Assembly (NCBI GenBank): GCA_049115955.1
Contig: JAGDZJ010000004.1
Span: 62,001 to 126,000, forward strand
Direction: 5' to 3'
DNA: 64,000 bases
From: Salinispirillum sp049115955
GTDB lineage: Bacteria > Pseudomonadota > Gammaproteobacteria > Pseudomonadales > Natronospirillaceae
Shown here: positions 61,038 through 64,000 of the stretch, in pieces
How the letters are laid out: each line of letters starts with the position of its first letter
Numbering within the stretch: the stretch's first letter is position 1
Made by a program: the position numbers and the translations under genes
Notes under the pieces: model-generated
Told to the model about the DNA's origin: nothing
Databases searched by the model: none
The model's input: only the letters and a program-made list of their open reading frames with translations

Positions 61038-61582
61038 TAGAAGGATGACCCCGGTTGCTGCAAGAAGGCTATTTCTTCTGGCGTAGACGTTCGCCCCAGT
61101 ATGCGGTTGCGGTGCGGGTAACGGCCGAAACGGTCGATGATGTCTTTATGGCGCTGCTCGAACTCCAAATTACCTGTCACGTCGGGATGGCTGAATAAGC
61201 GTAAGGCCGTTTCATGAATCAAGGCCGACTCGCTGTGCATATAGGGCATGTACAAGAACGCGCGTGCCTGTGGGGAGTCGAGTTCATCATCCAACCCCAA
61301 TGCCACGGCCTCTTGCGCCAACGCCAAGGCCAGTCCATCGTAGGCGAAGGATTCCGGGTGGTCACGGAAGATATTGCGCGAGAACTGATCCAGCACAATG
61401 ATTTCCGCCAGTCGACCGGCAGGCGTGCCGCGCCAACCGACTGTTTCACAGCGGGTCGCGGCACGATGTACCGCACTGAAGCGCTCGGCAATGCGATGGT
61501 CCAGCTCGGCGCTTTTGGTAAACCAGTCTTCCTGCGTCAGTTCTTGGAACCAGAACGTCAGTACGTCTTGTGCGGTTTGCAT
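61037..61582 (-). CDS. DUF924 family protein
   Basis: 181 residues from the ATG at 61582 (GGAG 10 nt upstream). DUF924 features: VLTFWFQELTQEDWFTKSAELDHRIAERF, GRLAEIIVLDQFSRNIFRDHPESFAYDGLALALA, YMPYMHSESALIHE. All-helical, TPR-like family of unknown role. First gene of the operon with azlCD; divergent from dgt. Confidence 0.9.
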   Translation of the reverse strand: MQTAQDVLTFWFQELTQEDWFTKSAELDHRIAERFSAVHRAATRCETVGWRGTPAGRLAEIIVLDQFSRNIFRDHPESFAYDGLALALAQEAVALGLDDELDSPQARAFLYMPYMHSESALIHETALRLFSHPDVTGNLEFEQRHKDIIDRFGRYPHRNRILGRTSTPEEIAFLQQPGSSF

Positions 61583-61673
61583 GGGCAGTGTCTCCAGCGG
61601 CGGCGATTGCAATATGGCCCCTAGCATAGCAAGCTACGGTGTATGCAGTAAGCCGCTCAGGAAATTTGTCGCC

Positions 61674-63182
61674 ATGGCCGAGTTCAATCACCGTTACAGC
61701 ATTCAACGCCCTTACAATCGGCTGCGTGCCGATGAGAATCCGCAACAATATTGGGTAGAGAACTGCGGCATCCAAACGCTGGAAAACCAGCTCGAAAGCG
61801 ACCGTGGGCGCATCATCAACTCCGCCGCAGTGCGCCGCTTGCAGCAGAAAACGCAAGTCTTTGCCTTAGAGCGCAACGCCGCGGTGCGCAGCCGCCTGAC
61901 CCATTCATTGGAAGTGCAACAAACCGGCAGGTTCATCACGCGTACCATTTTTAACGACCTGCGCAAAGACAAGCTCTACCCGGAACTGTGGCCCCTCGAA
62001 CGCGCCATGGAATCCCTAGTGGAAATGTCATGCCTGATGCACGACATCGGAAACCCGCCATTTGGTCATTTTGGTGAAGCCGCCATTTCGCATTGGTTCG
62101 CCGCACAATTACCGACGTTCGCCCCGTTTCAACGTAAGGATCTGTCTGCGGAAGATGCCGCGTTATCAGCCAACTTAGTGCGTGAATTGCAAAACTTCGA
62201 GGGCAATGCGCAAGCCATTCGGCTGATCAGCAGTTTGCTGAAGCTCAACCTCACCTACGTGCAGGCCGCGGGGGTCTTTAAATACACCCGTTGCGCCACC
62301 GACGCCAAACCGGCCGCTGATACGCCCTTGTCGTACTTACAGAAAAAGCCCGGCTATTATTTTTCCGAACGAGAGTTTGTGGCCGACATGCAAGCCGCTG
62401 TGGGTATGAAGCCGGGGCATCGCCATTTACTGGCTTACATCATGGAAGCGGCAGACGATATTTCCTATTGCTTGGCCGACATGGAAGACGCCGTAGACAA
62501 AGGCCTCTTGACGTACACCGAACTGGCTAAATTCCTGAAAACGGCCTTCGCCAAACAGCGCCCTAAAGATGCCAATGAGCCTCATTTTGGCACAAAATCC
62601 TTTAACGATATTTTGGATGACGTACTTAAAAGCGCCGACAAAGAAGCCATCAATAAAGACCATGAGTTTTTCTTGAAGCTGCGCGTTGGGCTGACGCATC
62701 CGCTTGTAAAGCACGCTGCCAAGGCCTTTATTGAAAACATAGAGGCGGTGTCCGAAGGCCGCCTAAACCGCGCCCTACTGGAAGATGACTCGCCATGTCA
62801 CAGCATCATCAGTGCCTTCAAAAAGGTCGCAGTAGATCATGTATTCTCAGTACCTGAAGTAGAGACGCTGGAACTGCAAGGCTTCCACATCATCACTGGC
62901 TTGCTTGAACACTTTCGGCCGTTGCTGGCGCTGAGCCGTGTTGAATTCGACCGCCTTGTTGCTGGCGAGCAACGAGGCTTGCTACTGGAAAGTCGACTGT
63001 TTAAACGGCTGCCCAACAAGCACGTGAAAGCCTATTTGGCCCAGCGCGAAAACCCGCCGATGGACGCCGAGGTATGGGAGCTGTATTGCCGTTGTCGTTT
63101 AATGCAGGACATGGTGAGCGGCATGACCGACCAATTTGCTTTGGATGAATTTCAAACGTTGTCGGTGACGATTAAATCGTAG
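61674..63182 (+). CDS. dgt: Deoxyguanosinetriphosphate triphosphohydrolase (dGTPase)
   Basis: 502 residues from the ATG at 61674 (AGGA 11 nt upstream), almost the length of E. coli Dgt (about 505). LESDRGRIINSAAVRRLQQKTQVFALERNAAVRSRLTHSLEVQQ and the HD motif CLMHDIGNPPFGHFGE (His123-Asp124, with His77) bind the catalytic metal. Hydrolyses dGTP to deoxyguanosine and triphosphate. Monocistronic. Confidence 0.95.
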   Translation: MAEFNHRYSIQRPYNRLRADENPQQYWVENCGIQTLENQLESDRGRIINSAAVRRLQQKTQVFALERNAAVRSRLTHSLEVQQTGRFITRTIFNDLRKDKLYPELWPLERAMESLVEMSCLMHDIGNPPFGHFGEAAISHWFAAQLPTFAPFQRKDLSAEDAALSANLVRELQNFEGNAQAIRLISSLLKLNLTYVQAAGVFKYTRCATDAKPAADTPLSYLQKKPGYYFSEREFVADMQAAVGMKPGHRHLLAYIMEAADDISYCLADMEDAVDKGLLTYTELAKFLKTAFAKQRPKDANEPHFGTKSFNDILDDVLKSADKEAINKDHEFFLKLRVGLTHPLVKHAAKAFIENIEAVSEGRLNRALLEDDSPCHSIISAFKKVAVDHVFSVPEVETLELQGFHIITGLLEHFRPLLALSRVEFDRLVAGEQRGLLLESRLFKRLPNKHVKAYLAQRENPPMDAEVWELYCRCRLMQDMVSGMTDQFALDEFQTLSVTIKS

Positions 63183-63241
63183 GAGGCCTGCCCCTGGCCG
63201 AACCTTGCGCGCACGCTTGTGTGGACTGGGCTGCGCTCCTA
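63180..63241. terminator. Inverted repeat between convergent dgt and GGDEF genes
   Basis: TAGGAGGCCTGC (63180-63191) and GCTGCGCTCCTA (63230-63241) pair with three mismatches around a 38-nt loop. It may act as a bidirectional terminator; no clear U-tract. Confidence 0.35.
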
Positions 63242-63251
63242 AGAAATCACA

Positions 63252-64000
63252 TCAATAAAAAATCTGATTCCGTCCATTGGCTTTGGCTTGATACAGATTG
63301 CTATCGGCCCGCTTCAACAGCGCTTCAGCATTCTCGTCGTCTTCGCTCAATTCCGCCAAGCCGATGCTGACCGTGCATGTGATCGCTTTGCCGTCGTACT
63401 CCACCGGATTTTCCGGGCTCTCCGCCGCTATACGCGCGGCAATCAATACAGCCACCTCAATCGACGTATGCAACAACACAAAAGCGAACTCTTCACCACC
63501 GTAACGACACACCAAGTCCGATGCACGAATTTCTTCTTGGCACAGCCGCGCTATTCCCTGCAACACGCGGTCACCGGCAATATGACCGTGGGTATCGTTG
63601 ATCTGCTTGAAGTGGTCAATGTCTAACATCATGACGGACAGCGGCGTATCGGTTTCACGGGCTTTGGCGAAATCCTCTTCTATTCGCTGATGAAACTGAT
63701 AGCGATTGTCCAACCCCGTCAAAGCATCTTTTTCCGCCTGATAGCGCAAACGGCTTTCCACTCGTTCACGTTGGCGTACTTCCAACACCAATTGCAGGTT
63801 AGTGAAGTGCAACCACAGGGTCACCGCCAGGATCGCCCCTACTAACACCGCTGCCCCCAACACCCAGGGCAACTGTTCACGCAACGTGAGTCGTGCGGGG
63901 GCATCTTGATACAAAAACGTTTCCAGGTCATAGCGATCAATCAGTCCTTGCGCCAAATAAAGTTCTGCAATGTTCGTCCAGCGCTCGGGATTGATATACC
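63252..64000 (-). CDS. Membrane GGDEF protein with periplasmic binding-like domain, N-terminus beyond window edge
   Basis: Open to the right edge; about 249 codons visible. The visible N-terminal part (YINPERWTNIAELYLAQGLIDRYDLETFLY) looks like the end of a NMT1/THI5-type binding domain, then one membrane helix (VLGAAVLVGAILAVTLWLHF), a short coiled coil and a GGDEF domain (DALTGLDNRYQFHQR, DIDHFKQINDTHGHIAGD, RYGGEEF) with inhibitory site RASD. A diguanylate cyclase probably fed by a periplasmic ligand. Confidence 0.9.
   Translation of the reverse strand, partial: YINPERWTNIAELYLAQGLIDRYDLETFLYQDAPARLTLREQLPWVLGAAVLVGAILAVTLWLHFTNLQLVLEVRQRERVESRLRYQAEKDALTGLDNRYQFHQRIEEDFAKARETDTPLSVMMLDIDHFKQINDTHGHIAGDRVLQGIARLCQEEIRASDLVCRYGGEEFAFVLLHTSIEVAVLIAARIAAESPENPVEYDGKAITCTVSIGLAELSEDDENAEALLKRADSNLYQAKANGRNQIFY

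Noticed and set aside
1..64000. CRISPR array, prophage, insertion sequence, tRNA or rRNA genes
   Set aside because: No regularly spaced direct repeats, no phage structural or integrase genes, no transposase frames and no tRNA-like cloverleaf were seen on reading both strands.

Overview
The window looks like a chromosomal segment of a free-living, heterotrophic gammaproteobacterium. The evidence is gene content (Zur/ZnuA, Dgt of E. coli type, TruC, AzlCD, a GcvA-like LysR protein, several GGDEF proteins, a chemoreceptor), moderate GC and compact operons. The cellulose and cello-oligosaccharide genes plus a urea transporter would fit a marine Oceanospirillales type such as the Saccharospirillum/Reinekea group, but that placement is inference. 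No rRNA, tRNA, CRISPR array, integrase or transposase gene was found.

Layout. 1-7394: a cellulose/cello-oligosaccharide locus. A GH9 glycosidase (cut by the left edge) is divergent from a LacI-type repressor, an ABC importer (binding protein and two permeases, no ATPase) and a GH1 beta-glucosidase; three near-identical 14-bp operators lie in the divergent region. 7471-10898: a chemoreceptor and an unrecognised exported protein. 10923-13130: a zinc module (zur, znuA, lipoprotein gene) behind a Zur box. 13135-17471: an unusual four-gene cassette of cytochrome P450, two small unrecognised proteins that resemble each other, and a DyP-type peroxidase. 17723-21608: a helix-turn-helix regulator, small genes and three toxin-antitoxin loci, the last with a truncated toxin. 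21551-33842: a type I restriction-modification island in which hsdR, hsdS and hsdM are interleaved with dinD, trlF, an ATPase gene and rhuM; its downstream edge carries a recombination scar. 33987-47037: a urea regulon (urtABCDE, GntR regulator, urea carboxylase, allophanate hydrolase), so urea is probably degraded by the ATP-dependent urea amidolyase route. 47344-64000: a sensor kinase, TruC, diguanylate cyclases, a LysR/EamA pair, a methyltransferase, a large predicted surface metalloprotease, a binding-protein/diguanylate-cyclase pair, the coupled operon DUF924-azlC-azlD-glycosylase, dGTPase, and a partial GGDEF protein at the right edge.

The two things I consider most worth following are (1) the P450/DyP cassette, whose P450 lacks the usual acid-alcohol pair in helix I and so may be peroxide-driven or non-classical; and (2) two families of interspersed palindromic elements, mainly in the gaps of the urea regulon. 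Their stems differ in sequence between copies yet stay complementary within each copy (compensatory change), and they occur as short/long pairs in opposite orientation.
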